From Candidatus Pacearchaeota archaeon (GTDB lineage Archaea; Nanoarchaeota; Nanoarchaeia; Pacearchaeales; GW2011-AR1), in the NCBI GenBank assembly GCA_002686195.1, contig NZAS01000024.1:1-15797 (forward strand): a stretch of DNA of 15,797 nucleotides. The letters are read 5' to 3'. Positions 6,195 through 12,518 of this stretch are shown piece after piece. The position numbers and the translations under genes are program-made. Under the pieces are notes generated by a model that saw only the letters and a program-made list of their open reading frames with translations, was not told where the DNA came from and did not search any database. How positions within the stretch are numbered: position 1 is the first letter of the stretch; every line of letters starts with the position of its first letter.

Positions 6195-6766
6195 TTTTCG
6201 AAGAACTCCAGAGCCATCTTGGCTCTTTGTTTTACGGTGAGGGTTTTGTTTAATTTTGATTCTGGGACGTCTTTTTGTCCAGTGTATTCTGAGAGTTCCC
6301 ATTGTGTTATGCCCAAAAGCTTAGATGTTTGCTCTAGAGAAAGGCCGTGTTCGTAGAGTTTTGAGGCTTTGTTGATTGCCGCTTTTCTTAAAACTTCTTT
6401 AATATATTTTTTTAAGTTAGGGGAGACGGATTCTATTGATTTTCTTGCTTCTGTTAATTTATCTTTATATTTATTTTCGTTGTTTTGTTTGAGGGCTGCA
6501 ATTGCTCCGTCTAGATAAAGGTTGAATTTTTTTGTGAATGTTTCCCAGGATGAAATTTTTTTGTAGTCGTCTCTTTCAATTAATTTTGAGAGGGTGTAGA
6601 TTATTACTGCGATTGTGATGCTTGTGGGGTCTTGGATTGTGGAGGCTGTGTGGATTGTATGATTTGAAAGGTCTTTTAGTTTTAGTGGGTCTTTTTTTTC
6701 TAGGGCTTCTTTGATTTGATTAAAAAGAGCTATTCTATGCGAGACCTCTTTTTTGTCTATTTGCAT
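6191..6766 (-). CDS. HTH protein with UPF0175-like C-terminal motif, putative antitoxin or regulator
   Basis: 191 residues. Residues 1-125 are mostly helical and acidic/basic and not recognised. Residues about 133-165 (YEHGLSLEQTSKLLGITQWE core) read as a helix-turn-helix very like the UPF0175 family, where L-S-x-x-x-A-x-x-L-G-I-S-x-W-E is typical and where members pair with PIN toxins. Here the usual alanine of the first helix is Thr. The gene ends four bases into the PIN gene (ATGA overlap), so the two are translationally coupled. The leaderless start is set by a TATA box centred 26.5 nt upstream. The large N-terminal domain is unusual for an antitoxin and could be a partner-binding or sensing part. 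Confidence 0.7.
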   Translation of the reverse strand: MQIDKKEVSHRIALFNQIKEALEKKDPLKLKDLSNHTIHTASTIQDPTSITIAVIIYTLSKLIERDDYKKISSWETFTKKFNLYLDGAIAALKQNNENKYKDKLTEARKSIESVSPNLKKYIKEVLRKAAINKASKLYEHGLSLEQTSKLLGITQWELSEYTGQKDVPESKLNKTLTVKQRAKMALEFFEK

Positions 6767-6786
6767 ATTTTAATTAGAGAAGAGAG

Positions 6787-6800
6787 TTATTTAAAGATTC
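6787..6800 (-). promoter_or_regulatory. Promoter of the HTH-PIN pair (GAATCTTTAAATAA)
   Basis: On the minus strand GAATCTTTAAATAA, centred (TTTAAA) 26.5 nt before the ATG at 6766. It shares the GAATCTTTA upstream half with promoters at 5246 and 10055. No extra palindrome that would suggest autorepression by the HTH protein is evident here. Confidence 0.5.
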
Positions 6801-6801
6801 C

Positions 6802-7614
6802 TTAAGATTTGAGGGTTTCTGGGTTGAAGTTGGCGTCTATGATTTCGTCGTCTCCTAATTGATGAAGAATTGTTTTTGGAGGAGCAAAGTATCTTCTTAA
6901 TATGCCTCTGTCTGGAATGTAGCCTATGTAAGCATGTCGTGTTGGTATCTTTTCTAAAAGGAGGTCTGTTGCTGTGTCTATTACTGATTCTAAAGAAGTT
7001 GGGTCTTGTAATTTTCCTTCTCTGAAAGCTTCTAAGGCTGATTCTGTTCCAACTGTTGCTGGATAAACTCCATATAATCTTATGTTATCGATGCTTTCTG
7101 TGTCTAATTGTTTTTGAAGAGCCATTAAGCGGGCTGTTAATTCTAATTTTGCATTGTAACCTAAGTTGTTTGGCATTGGACCAAGACCTGCTTGAGAAAC
7201 AACTGTTAGAATTTGTAATTCTTGTTCTGTGCCTTTGAATTTTCTTATTAGATATTCTGTTGCAATTCCTGGAGCATCCCTTATCAATTCCCTAAAAGAC
7301 TCGACTTCGTCTCTTGGTGTGTCAAATGATTGGGATTTCCATTCTCCTGCGTTGTTGATGAAGATGTCTAATCTTTTTCTTTGTTCGTAGACAGAATCTA
7401 TAACTTTTTGAATTGCTGGAAAATCTGTTATGTCTGCTTGGTGGATTTCTGCTTTTTCTCCTATTTTGGCTTGAGCTTTTTCTAAGTCTTCTTGGGTTCT
7501 TGCTACTAAGTGAACGTAAGCTCCGTTTTGTGCTAGGACTTGAGCTATTCCGAATCCGATACCTTTGCTTCCGCCTGTTACTATTGCTACTTTATCTTTA
7601 AATTCTTGTACCAT
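6802..7614 (-). CDS. Short-chain dehydrogenase/reductase (SDR)
   Basis: NAD(P)-dependent oxidoreductase of the classical SDR family; substrate unknown. From the ATG at 7614 (270 residues) the Rossmann motif TGGSKGIG is at 13-20, NNAG at 87-90, and the catalytic Ser140 (VVSQAG), Tyr153 and Lys156 (YNAK) are all present. A segment like the usual PG motif is at VYPATVGT (183-190). An upstream ATG at 7632 is in frame, but it lies between the TATA box and the expected transcription start and overlaps an operator-like palindrome, so I prefer 7614, which is 26 nt from the TATA centre. Two TGTTAACA palindromes bracket the promoter, suggesting it is switched by a repressor. The C-terminal tail (about 215-270) is not diagnostic. 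Confidence 0.88.
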   Translation of the reverse strand: MVQEFKDKVAIVTGGSKGIGFGIAQVLAQNGAYVHLVARTQEDLEKAQAKIGEKAEIHQADITDFPAIQKVIDSVYEQRKRLDIFINNAGEWKSQSFDTPRDEVESFRELIRDAPGIATEYLIRKFKGTEQELQILTVVSQAGLGPMPNNLGYNAKLELTARLMALQKQLDTESIDNIRLYGVYPATVGTESALEAFREGKLQDPTSLESVIDTATDLLLEKIPTRHAYIGYIPDRGILRRYFAPPKTILHQLGDDEIIDANFNPETLKS

Positions 7615-7623
7615 GTTCACATG

Positions 7624-7665
7624 TGTTAACATTTACTTATATATGTTTCGGAAACTGTGTTAACA
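7624..7665 (-). promoter_or_regulatory. SDR promoter with twin TGTTAACA operators
   Basis: TGTTAACA, a perfect palindrome, occurs at 7624-7631 and again at 7658-7665, 34 bp apart (about three helical turns). Both copies are preceded by TG. The minus-strand TATA box ATATATAAG (7636-7644) lies between them, so one site covers the region between TATA and start and the other covers the upstream factor-B side. This layout suits a dimeric repressor. The regulator is not identified. Confidence 0.55.
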
Positions 7666-7678
7666 GTGTTGGGGAAAG

Positions 7679-7689
7679 GTTAATATATT
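7679..7689 (+). promoter_or_regulatory. TATA box of the 7709 PIN gene
   Basis: GTTAATATATT is centred 25 nt before the ATG at 7709, predicting a leaderless transcript. It diverges from the SDR promoter, with the distal TGTTAACA site 14 nt away. Confidence 0.5.
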
Positions 7690-7708
7690 AAAAAGATTTG
7701 TATATTTT

Positions 7709-8080
7709 ATGGAAGTGATTCTTGATTCAAGTTTTATTGTGTCGGCTGTTCGGAAGAAAATTGACTTTATGGTTGATTTGAAGAGTCTCGGGTTTAAGAT
7801 TTTAGTGCCTAGGGAGGTTTTGCAGGAACTTAAGGATTTGAAGAGGCGAGGAAAGACTTCGAGAGCGGACAGAGAAGCGATTGATATTGCTTTTACTATT
7901 TTGAATGATAAGAAAGTTAAGAAGATGAAGCTAGGGGGTAAGAATGTTGATGAAGGTTTGATTGCAAGAGGTAGAGATGGGGCTTATGTTGCGACATTGG
8001 ATAGAGGGATTAAGAGAGAGATTGAGAATAGGGTTGTGATTATGAGTGCGAAGAATTCTGTTGGGGTTGAAAGGGCTTGA
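7709..8080 (+). CDS. PIN-domain protein (FCF1/Nob1-like subgroup, stand-alone)
   Basis: 123-residue nuclease-fold protein. The PIN carboxylates fit at D6 (VILDSSFIV), E40 (VPREVLQELKDL), D81 (NVDEGLIARG) and D98 (ATLDRGIKREI). The VP.EVL.EL..L and ATLDR.lk pattern is that of archaeal stand-alone PIN proteins related to the FCF1/Nob1 group, likely RNases. There is no adjacent antitoxin: upstream is the divergent SDR and downstream a small membrane gene with its own promoter. It is therefore more likely a housekeeping RNA-processing factor than a toxin, but this is inference. The start is set by the TATA box 25 nt upstream. Confidence 0.82.
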   Translation: MEVILDSSFIVSAVRKKIDFMVDLKSLGFKILVPREVLQELKDLKRRGKTSRADREAIDIAFTILNDKKVKKMKLGGKNVDEGLIARGRDGAYVATLDRGIKREIENRVVIMSAKNSVGVERA

Positions 8081-8098
8081 ATTTATTGAGGAGAAGAT

Positions 8099-8146
8099 TT
8101 AAAGATTTAAGAAAATCTTTAACTCATTCACTTTTCTAAAAGTGAA
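8099..8146. repeat. Two-hairpin intergenic element, copy 2
   Basis: Hairpin 1: TTAAAGATTT (8099-8108), loop AAGA, AAATCTTTAA (8113-8122), 10 bp perfect. Hairpin 2: TTCACTTTT (8127-8135), loop CT, AAAAGTGAA (8138-8146), 9 bp perfect. The linker region aligns with copy 1 (AATCTTTA, three variable bases, CATTCA), and a TATA box follows just as in copy 1. It lies between the PIN stop and the next promoter and may end the PIN transcript. Confidence 0.65.
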
Positions 8147-8148
8147 GA

Positions 8149-8194
8149 TTTATATAGGAATGTTATTTGTATAAAGTAATTAAAACGGAGGTGA
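8149..8194 (+). promoter_or_regulatory. TATA box and strong Shine-Dalgarno of the 8197 gene
   Basis: TTTATATA at 8149-8156 predicts transcription start near 8178. GGAGGTGA at 8187-8194 is a near-perfect anti-16S match ending 2 nt before the ATG at 8197 (5 nt counted from GGAGG). Most other genes in the window look leaderless, so this leader with a strong ribosome site stands out. Confidence 0.7.
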
Positions 8195-8196
8195 AA

Positions 8197-8427
8197 ATGG
8201 TTGTAAAAAAGGCTGTGGCTGCTACGAAGAGTCCATTGAGGACTTTGTGGGCTTTGGCTGTATGGATAACAGGAGTACTTGTGTCATTGGCTGTTGGTTT
8301 CGGAATGATCGACGGCGTCTTGACTGTTAGGTATGTCACATCTACTATAACGTTGGCAGCTGGATGGGTTGTAGTTGTCTTAACAGTTGTTGGAGTTGTC
8401 TTAGCTATAATTGATAAAGTTAAGTAA
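8197..8427 (+). CDS. Small two-helix membrane protein, probably highly expressed
   Basis: 76 residues from the ATG chosen by the Shine-Dalgarno; an in-frame ATG at 8167 would lie upstream of the predicted transcription start. A basic N-terminus (VVKKAVAATKSPLR) precedes two hydrophobic segments at about 18-38 and 50-72 with a short polar turn (GMIDGVLTVRYVTS) and a Lys-ending tail, so it is an integral membrane protein. There are no cysteines or catalytic motifs, and I do not recognise a family. It is monocistronic: its own promoter, a two-hairpin element before it, and a long T-rich terminator after it. The strong ribosome site and clean termination suggest an abundant small protein, possibly of the cell envelope. 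Confidence 0.75.
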   Translation: MVVKKAVAATKSPLRTLWALAVWITGVLVSLAVGFGMIDGVLTVRYVTSTITLAAGWVVVVLTVVGVVLAIIDKVK

Positions 8428-8430
8428 AAC

Positions 8431-8456
8431 TCTTTTTTTTATTTTTTTATTTTTAT
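8431..8456 (+). terminator. Oligo-T transcription terminator
   Basis: T runs of 8, 7 and 5 bases separated by single A residues (8433-8440, 8442-8448, 8450-8454) begin 5 nt after the stop of the small membrane gene. Archaeal RNA polymerase terminates at such T-rich tracts without needing a hairpin. Confidence 0.75.
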
Positions 8457-8555
8457 TGATTTGTGAATTTTAAAATGTATATAGAAAGAAAAGAAGCTTT
8501 AATGAGAATTGTTGTGCTTGTGGTATAGGGGATTGTTATATGGGTTTGGAAATAT

Positions 8556-8747
8556 TTGGCTTATACTTTGATGATCATTCATTGGATTGTTGCGTTGGTT
8601 ACTGCTAAGAGATATGAGGACCTTGCGCATTTTATTGAGCATTGGAATTCTGAGGTTTATAAGTTCTTTAGATATTTGTCTGGGGTTTCGAATGCAAAGC
8701 CATTTCCGTTCTCTCCTTTGAAGAAGATTAGTAAGTTTGAGAAGTAG
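8556..8747 (+). CDS. DUF4389-like small membrane protein, start uncertain and possibly broken
   Basis: From a TTG at 8556 the frame gives 63 residues: one hydrophobic helix (about 1-17), then VTAKRYEDLAHFIEHWN and a PFPFSP motif. This resembles the tail of DUF4389 proteins (a TGRYP..L..F element, a W-containing helix, then PPFS). The frame is open upstream to 8529, where a TAG (8526-8528) intervenes. Beyond it, still in frame, is ATG 8502 with MRIVVLVV, which would complete a normal membrane helix. A TATA-like TGTATATAG lies at 8476-8484. A TGG-to-TAG change in an older, longer gene would explain this. The alternatives are a non-ATG start or the ATG at 8571. No ribosome site supports any start. 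The stop is 2 nt from the convergent serS stop. Confidence 0.5.
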   Translation: MAYTLMIIHWIVALVTAKRYEDLAHFIEHWNSEVYKFFRYLSGVSNAKPFPFSPLKKISKFEK

Positions 8748-8749
8748 GG

Positions 8750-10033
8750 TTATTTCTTAGAAGGAATTGTCTTTTGGCTGTTCATGTATTTTTGTAAAAT
8801 GGAGGGGATTTTGATTGTACCATCAGAGAGTTGGTTGTTTTCGATGATTGCTACGAGAATTCTTGAAGTTGCGAGGGCTGTGTCGTTTAATGTGTGTAAA
8901 ACCTGACGGTTTCCTTGCTTGTCTGAGAATTTTGCATTGATCTTTCGTGCTTGGTAGTCTGTGCAGTTGCTTAAAGACATAACTTCTTCATATGCTTTTG
9001 TTGTAGGGCGGTAGATTTCTAAGTCTGCTGAGCGGTATTTCCAGTCTGCTAAGTCGCCTGAGCAAATTTCTAGGACTTGGTATGGTAATTTAAGAGCTTT
9101 TAGGATGTCTTCAGAGTTTTTTAGGAGTTCATCATATAATTTTTCAGAGTCATCTGGATGGCAGAAGATGAATTGTTCTACTTTGTTGAATTGATGTGTT
9201 CTCCAGAGACCTTTTTCATTGATTCCGTGAGAGCCGATTTCTTTTCTGAAGCACATAGAGTAAGAGAAATATTTTTTTGGGAGCTGACTTTCAGAGAGAG
9301 TTTGATTTGAATGCATGGCAAGGAGGGATTGTTCTGCCGTTCCAATTAGATTGAGGTTTTCATCTTTTACGGAATAGACAGATTCTTGGAATGCTTCTTT
9401 GTCCATGGATGCGTAAATGGATTTTTCATTTAACATTAGAGGGGTCTCTATGTAATCAAATCCGCGTGATTGCATGAAGTCGGTTGCAAATCTTATTAGG
9501 GCTTGGTTTAGAAGGGCAATGTCTTTTTTTATATAGTAGAATCCATTTCCAGAAACTTTTGCTGAAGAGTCAAAGTCTGCCAAGTCTAAAGACTCAAGAA
9601 GTTCAACATGGTTTTTAATTTTGAATTTGAATTTAGGAATCTTACCTACCTTCTTTATTACTTTGTTTTGTGATTCGTCTTTGCCTTTTGGAGTTTCTTT
9701 GGAAATTATATTTGGCATTTGAAGCATTGCTTTTTTTATTTCGTCTTGCAATGAGTTTGATTTTGCTTCTAAGTCTTGGATTTTTTTAGGGATTTGTTTT
9801 GCTTGTTTTAGTAATTGTGTTGCGCTGTTGCCAGCTTTCTTTTCTTTGCTAATTTCAATAGAGATTTTGTTTCTTTCATGTCTTAGGGAATCGACTTTGC
9901 CTTTTAGTTCACGCCATTCTTTGTCTGATTTTACAATTTTATCAACTAATGGGAGCTTTTCGTTTTGGAATTTCTTTTTTATGTTTTCTTTTACCAAAGC
10001 AGGAGATTCTCGAATGAGATTTATGTCTATCAT
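8750..10033 (-). CDS. serS: Seryl-tRNA synthetase
   Basis: Class II synthetase charging tRNA-Ser (and tRNA-Sec where present). 427 residues of the common (not methanogen-type) SerRS: an N-terminal antiparallel coiled-coil tRNA-binding arm (about 30-105), the TAEQ serine-binding motif at 232-235, motif 2 with FRKEIGSHG near 262-270 followed by GLWRTHQFNKVEQF, a SNCTDYQARK segment at 355-364, and motif 3 with TALATSRILVAIIENNQ and Arg391. All catalytic motifs are present and the length is normal. The start ATG lies 26.5 nt from a palindromic TATA box that also faces the divergent gene at 10084. Confidence 0.96.
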   Translation of the reverse strand: MIDINLIRESPALVKENIKKKFQNEKLPLVDKIVKSDKEWRELKGKVDSLRHERNKISIEISKEKKAGNSATQLLKQAKQIPKKIQDLEAKSNSLQDEIKKAMLQMPNIISKETPKGKDESQNKVIKKVGKIPKFKFKIKNHVELLESLDLADFDSSAKVSGNGFYYIKKDIALLNQALIRFATDFMQSRGFDYIETPLMLNEKSIYASMDKEAFQESVYSVKDENLNLIGTAEQSLLAMHSNQTLSESQLPKKYFSYSMCFRKEIGSHGINEKGLWRTHQFNKVEQFIFCHPDDSEKLYDELLKNSEDILKALKLPYQVLEICSGDLADWKYRSADLEIYRPTTKAYEEVMSLSNCTDYQARKINAKFSDKQGNRQVLHTLNDTALATSRILVAIIENNQLSDGTIKIPSILQKYMNSQKTIPSKK

Positions 10034-10054
10034 GGTTTAAAGTAGAGGAAAAGG

Positions 10055-10067
10055 TATTTAAAGATTC
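10055..10067. promoter_or_regulatory. Shared bidirectional TATA box of serS and the 10084 gene
   Basis: TATTTAAAGATTC; its palindromic TTTAAA core (10057-10062) is centred 26.5 nt from the serS ATG on the minus strand and 24.5 nt from the ATG of the plus-strand gene. There is no second TATA-like sequence in the 50-nt gap. On the minus strand it reads GAATCTTTAAATA, the promoter form seen at 5246 and 6787. Confidence 0.6.
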
Positions 10068-10083
10068 TTAATCATTATGTTTA

Positions 10084-10743
10084 ATGGCAGGGGTGATTGA
10101 GAATATTGCGAATTCTGTTCTTGGTTGGTACCAGTCTTTGATAGGTTATTTTTCTCCGTCTGGACAGGCTGCTGTTAATATGCTTCTTTTGGCTTTGGTG
10201 ATTATTGTTGTTGCGCTTTTTGTTTGGAGTTTTTATAATGCTTTGTCAAAAAGGGATATTATTGGCTTGAATTTGAAGCAGTATAATCGGAGTGCTCATC
10301 CTGCGATGAGTAAGTTTGTTGCAATAGTGCTTTATTTTGTTGAGTATATTTTGGTTATGCCTCTTGTGATGGTGATTTGGTTTGCTGCGCTTTCGATAAT
10401 GCTTTTGTTGATTGCGCCTGAAAGAGATGTGGGACAACTATTGTTGATTACTGGGGCGACTGTTGCAGCGATTAGGGTTTTGGCTTATCATAGACAGGAG
10501 ATTGCAAAGGATTTGGCTAAGTTGTTTCCATTTATAGCATTGGCTTTGTTTTTGCTTTCGCCTGGGGAAATTAGTTTGGAAAGTATCATTACTCAGTTTG
10601 GAGTTATTCCTGAGTTGTTTGCAAGTACTTTGGTCTTCTTGATTGGGATTTTTATTGTTGAAATTGTTTTACGGGTTTTCTATACGATCTATGAGTTTTG
10701 GCAGAGTGAGGAAGAGGTTGTTAAGATTAAGGGGAAGAAATAG
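10084..10743 (+). CDS. Multi-pass membrane protein of unknown function
   Basis: 219 residues; I do not recognise a family. A short amphipathic N-terminus is followed by a membrane segment at about 30-50, then a conserved-looking cytosolic piece (SKRDIIGLNLKQYN), a long hydrophobic block at about 77-112 that probably makes two helices, a segment around 116-132, another near 146-160, and a final helix at about 175-200. The C-terminus is charged (SEEEVVKIKGKK). There are no cysteines, metal motifs or nucleotide-binding loops, so transport or a scaffold role is possible but unproven. It starts 24.5 nt from the TATA box shared with serS. Its TAG stop directly abuts the stop of the convergent antiporter gene. 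Confidence 0.75.
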   Translation: MAGVIENIANSVLGWYQSLIGYFSPSGQAAVNMLLLALVIIVVALFVWSFYNALSKRDIIGLNLKQYNRSAHPAMSKFVAIVLYFVEYILVMPLVMVIWFAALSIMLLLIAPERDVGQLLLITGATVAAIRVLAYHRQEIAKDLAKLFPFIALALFLLSPGEISLESIITQFGVIPELFASTLVFLIGIFIVEIVLRVFYTIYEFWQSEEEVVKIKGKK

Positions 10744-12417
10744 TTATTTTCTACTACGCTTTCTGAGTTTTCTCATATGGTCGCGGGCTTTGGCTTTGTA
10801 TTTCTTTGAGTCTGTTTTGTTATGTTCTATTAAGTGTGAGACGTATTCCCCTCCTAATAAGTGAGGGATCATGACATAGTCTGCTCCTGTTTTATATAGG
10901 AAGTTTGCGTCTTCGACTTGTTCGGCTGTTGCGACGAATACTGCTTTAGATCCGAGTTCCTTTAACCGATCCCGGATGATTACGTTTGACTCTATGTCTG
11001 GAATTGTTGAGATGACGAGTTTTACTTTGCTTAAATCCACAGAGTCTATGAATTCTTTGTCTGCTGAGTCTCCGTATAAGTTGTTGATTTTTTGTTTTGT
11101 TAACTTTGCTATTGTGTCTGGATTGTAATCTACGACTAGGAATTTCTTTTTTAGTTTTTTGAAAGAGTTTAGGATGTGGAAGCCTGCTCGGTTGTAGCCA
11201 AATAGGATTGCTTCGTAAGGCTCTACCTTTTGTTCGAAGGCTATAGAATTTTTCCTTTCGAAGATTGATAAGTATCTTGATATGTAAGGGAAGATTTTAT
11301 CTGAGTAAGTGATTAGATATGTAGAGCCTGAGATTGTTATTAAGCCTACGATTGTAACTAGGGATAGGATGTCTTTGGATAAGTGTCCGACTGCAACTCC
11401 GAGGGCTATTAAGATTAAGGAGAATTCTGAGATTTGTGCGACTGTGAGGCCGGCTTGGAAGCCCATCTTTCTTTTGTAGCCCATTATTCCCATCAAGACC
11501 ATGACGATTAGTGGGTTCCCTATTAAGATGAATGCTGAGAAGATTATTGCTGGGATGATTAGTTGATTTATGCTTCCGAATACTAGTTGGGATCCTAGTA
11601 AGACGAAGAATAGGATTATGAAGAAGTCTCTGAGTGGACGCATCTTTGAGCTGATTTCGAAGTTGTATGGAGATACCGAGAGAGAGATACCTGCTAAGAG
11701 TGCTCCGATTTCCATTGAGAATCCGACGTAGTGGAAAATTGTTGCTATGCCAAGACCCCAACCGATTGAGAATAGGAATAGGAACTCTTGTGATTTGGCG
11801 AAGAACTTCGATAATCTAGGCAAGGCGAAGATGCTTACTACTATGAAACCTCCGATTAGGAAGATGCCGTTTAAGATTGTAGCTTGGGAAATGCTTTCAA
11901 TGCTGAATCTTCCTGAGAATGAAGAGACGACCATTAAGAGAATTATTGCTACGATGTCTTGGACTAATAAGAAACCGATTGAGATTTTTCCGTAGAGTTT
12001 GTCTAAATCTCTTTTGTCGGAGAGGAGTTTCATAATTATAATTGTACTGGAGAAAGTTAGAGCGATTGCGATGTAGATGGATGTTGTTGTTGTGAAACCA
12101 AGGGCTTTGGAGATGAAGAAGCCTATTATGGATGTGAATATGATTTGTCCAAGGCCAGTTATTAGGGAGACTTTACCAACTTCTTTTATGACTTTAGGAC
12201 TTAGGCTCAGACCTACGATGAAGAGCAAAAGGGTCACTCCTATTTGCGAGAAGACCGTTATTGTTTCTGTTGATTGGACGAGATTTAGAAAATAGGGGCT
12301 GACGATTATACCTGTTAAGATGTATCCTATGACTAATGGCTGTCTGAGAAGACGCATTATTCCGGAGATTACTACAGTTATCGCAATAATTATGCTTAGC
12401 TCGACGAATATTTCCAT
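10744..12417 (-). CDS. Kef-type cation:proton antiporter (CPA2) with C-terminal TrkA-N domain
   Basis: Monovalent cation/proton antiporter or K+ efflux system in the cytoplasmic membrane. 557 residues: about 12 hydrophobic segments between 3 and 370, including the CPA2 signature LLVQDIVAIIL (about 150-160, with Q153-D154), then an RCK/TrkA-N regulatory domain from about 403 to 520. That domain has the nucleotide loop GYNRAG (407-412), the beta-strand-2 acidic residue D430 (VVDYNP) and a YGDSAD segment at 448-453. The tail is strongly basic. The ion (K+ or Na+) cannot be told from sequence alone. The start has a Shine-Dalgarno GAGGT 5 nt upstream, so it is a leadered mRNA, unlike most neighbours. 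The stop abuts that of the 10084 gene. Confidence 0.9.
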   Translation of the reverse strand: MEIFVELSIIIAITVVISGIMRLLRQPLVIGYILTGIIVSPYFLNLVQSTETITVFSQIGVTLLLFIVGLSLSPKVIKEVGKVSLITGLGQIIFTSIIGFFISKALGFTTTTSIYIAIALTFSSTIIIMKLLSDKRDLDKLYGKISIGFLLVQDIVAIILLMVVSSFSGRFSIESISQATILNGIFLIGGFIVVSIFALPRLSKFFAKSQEFLFLFSIGWGLGIATIFHYVGFSMEIGALLAGISLSVSPYNFEISSKMRPLRDFFIILFFVLLGSQLVFGSINQLIIPAIIFSAFILIGNPLIVMVLMGIMGYKRKMGFQAGLTVAQISEFSLILIALGVAVGHLSKDILSLVTIVGLITISGSTYLITYSDKIFPYISRYLSIFERKNSIAFEQKVEPYEAILFGYNRAGFHILNSFKKLKKKFLVVDYNPDTIAKLTKQKINNLYGDSADKEFIDSVDLSKVKLVISTIPDIESNVIIRDRLKELGSKAVFVATAEQVEDANFLYKTGADYVMIPHLLGGEYVSHLIEHNKTDSKKYKAKARDHMRKLRKRSRK

Positions 12418-12422
12418 TTAAA

Positions 12423-12497
12423 ACCTCTATTTTATACGATGAAATGGGGGTTTTGTTTTAAATATGTTTGGGCTTTGGTTATAGCAAGTTTTAAAAA
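12423..12497. promoter_or_regulatory. Divergent promoter region of the antiporter and rps10
   Basis: Minus strand: ATATTTAAAA (12465-12456) would start transcription near 12435, leaving a short leader with GAGGT (12427-12423) before the antiporter ATG at 12417. Plus strand: TTTTAAAAA at 12489-12497 is centred about 26.5 nt before the rps10 ATG at 12519, so that mRNA is leaderless. A TATAAAA at 12436-12430 is too close to the antiporter ATG to be its TATA box. Confidence 0.5.
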
Positions 12498-12518
12498 GCA
12501 ATTTTTTCTTTGTCATGC

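Noticed and set aside
7615..7632. SDR start at 7632
   Set aside because: It lies upstream of the transcription start predicted from the TATA box and overlaps the operator-like palindrome. ATG 7614 has the standard 26-nt spacing.
8167..8196. Start at 8167 for the small membrane protein
   Set aside because: It is only about 15 nt from the TATA box and ahead of the predicted transcript. ATG 8197 has a near-perfect Shine-Dalgarno.
8526..8528. TAG as a pyrrolysine codon
   Set aside because: TAG ends normal genes nearby, no Pyl machinery is seen in the window, and a single TGG-to-TAG change explains it more simply.
11297..11761. Minus-strand open frame inside the antiporter gene
   Set aside because: It is on the same strand as the antiporter but in another frame, Asn/Arg/Ser/Leu-rich with no start signals; an overprint artefact.
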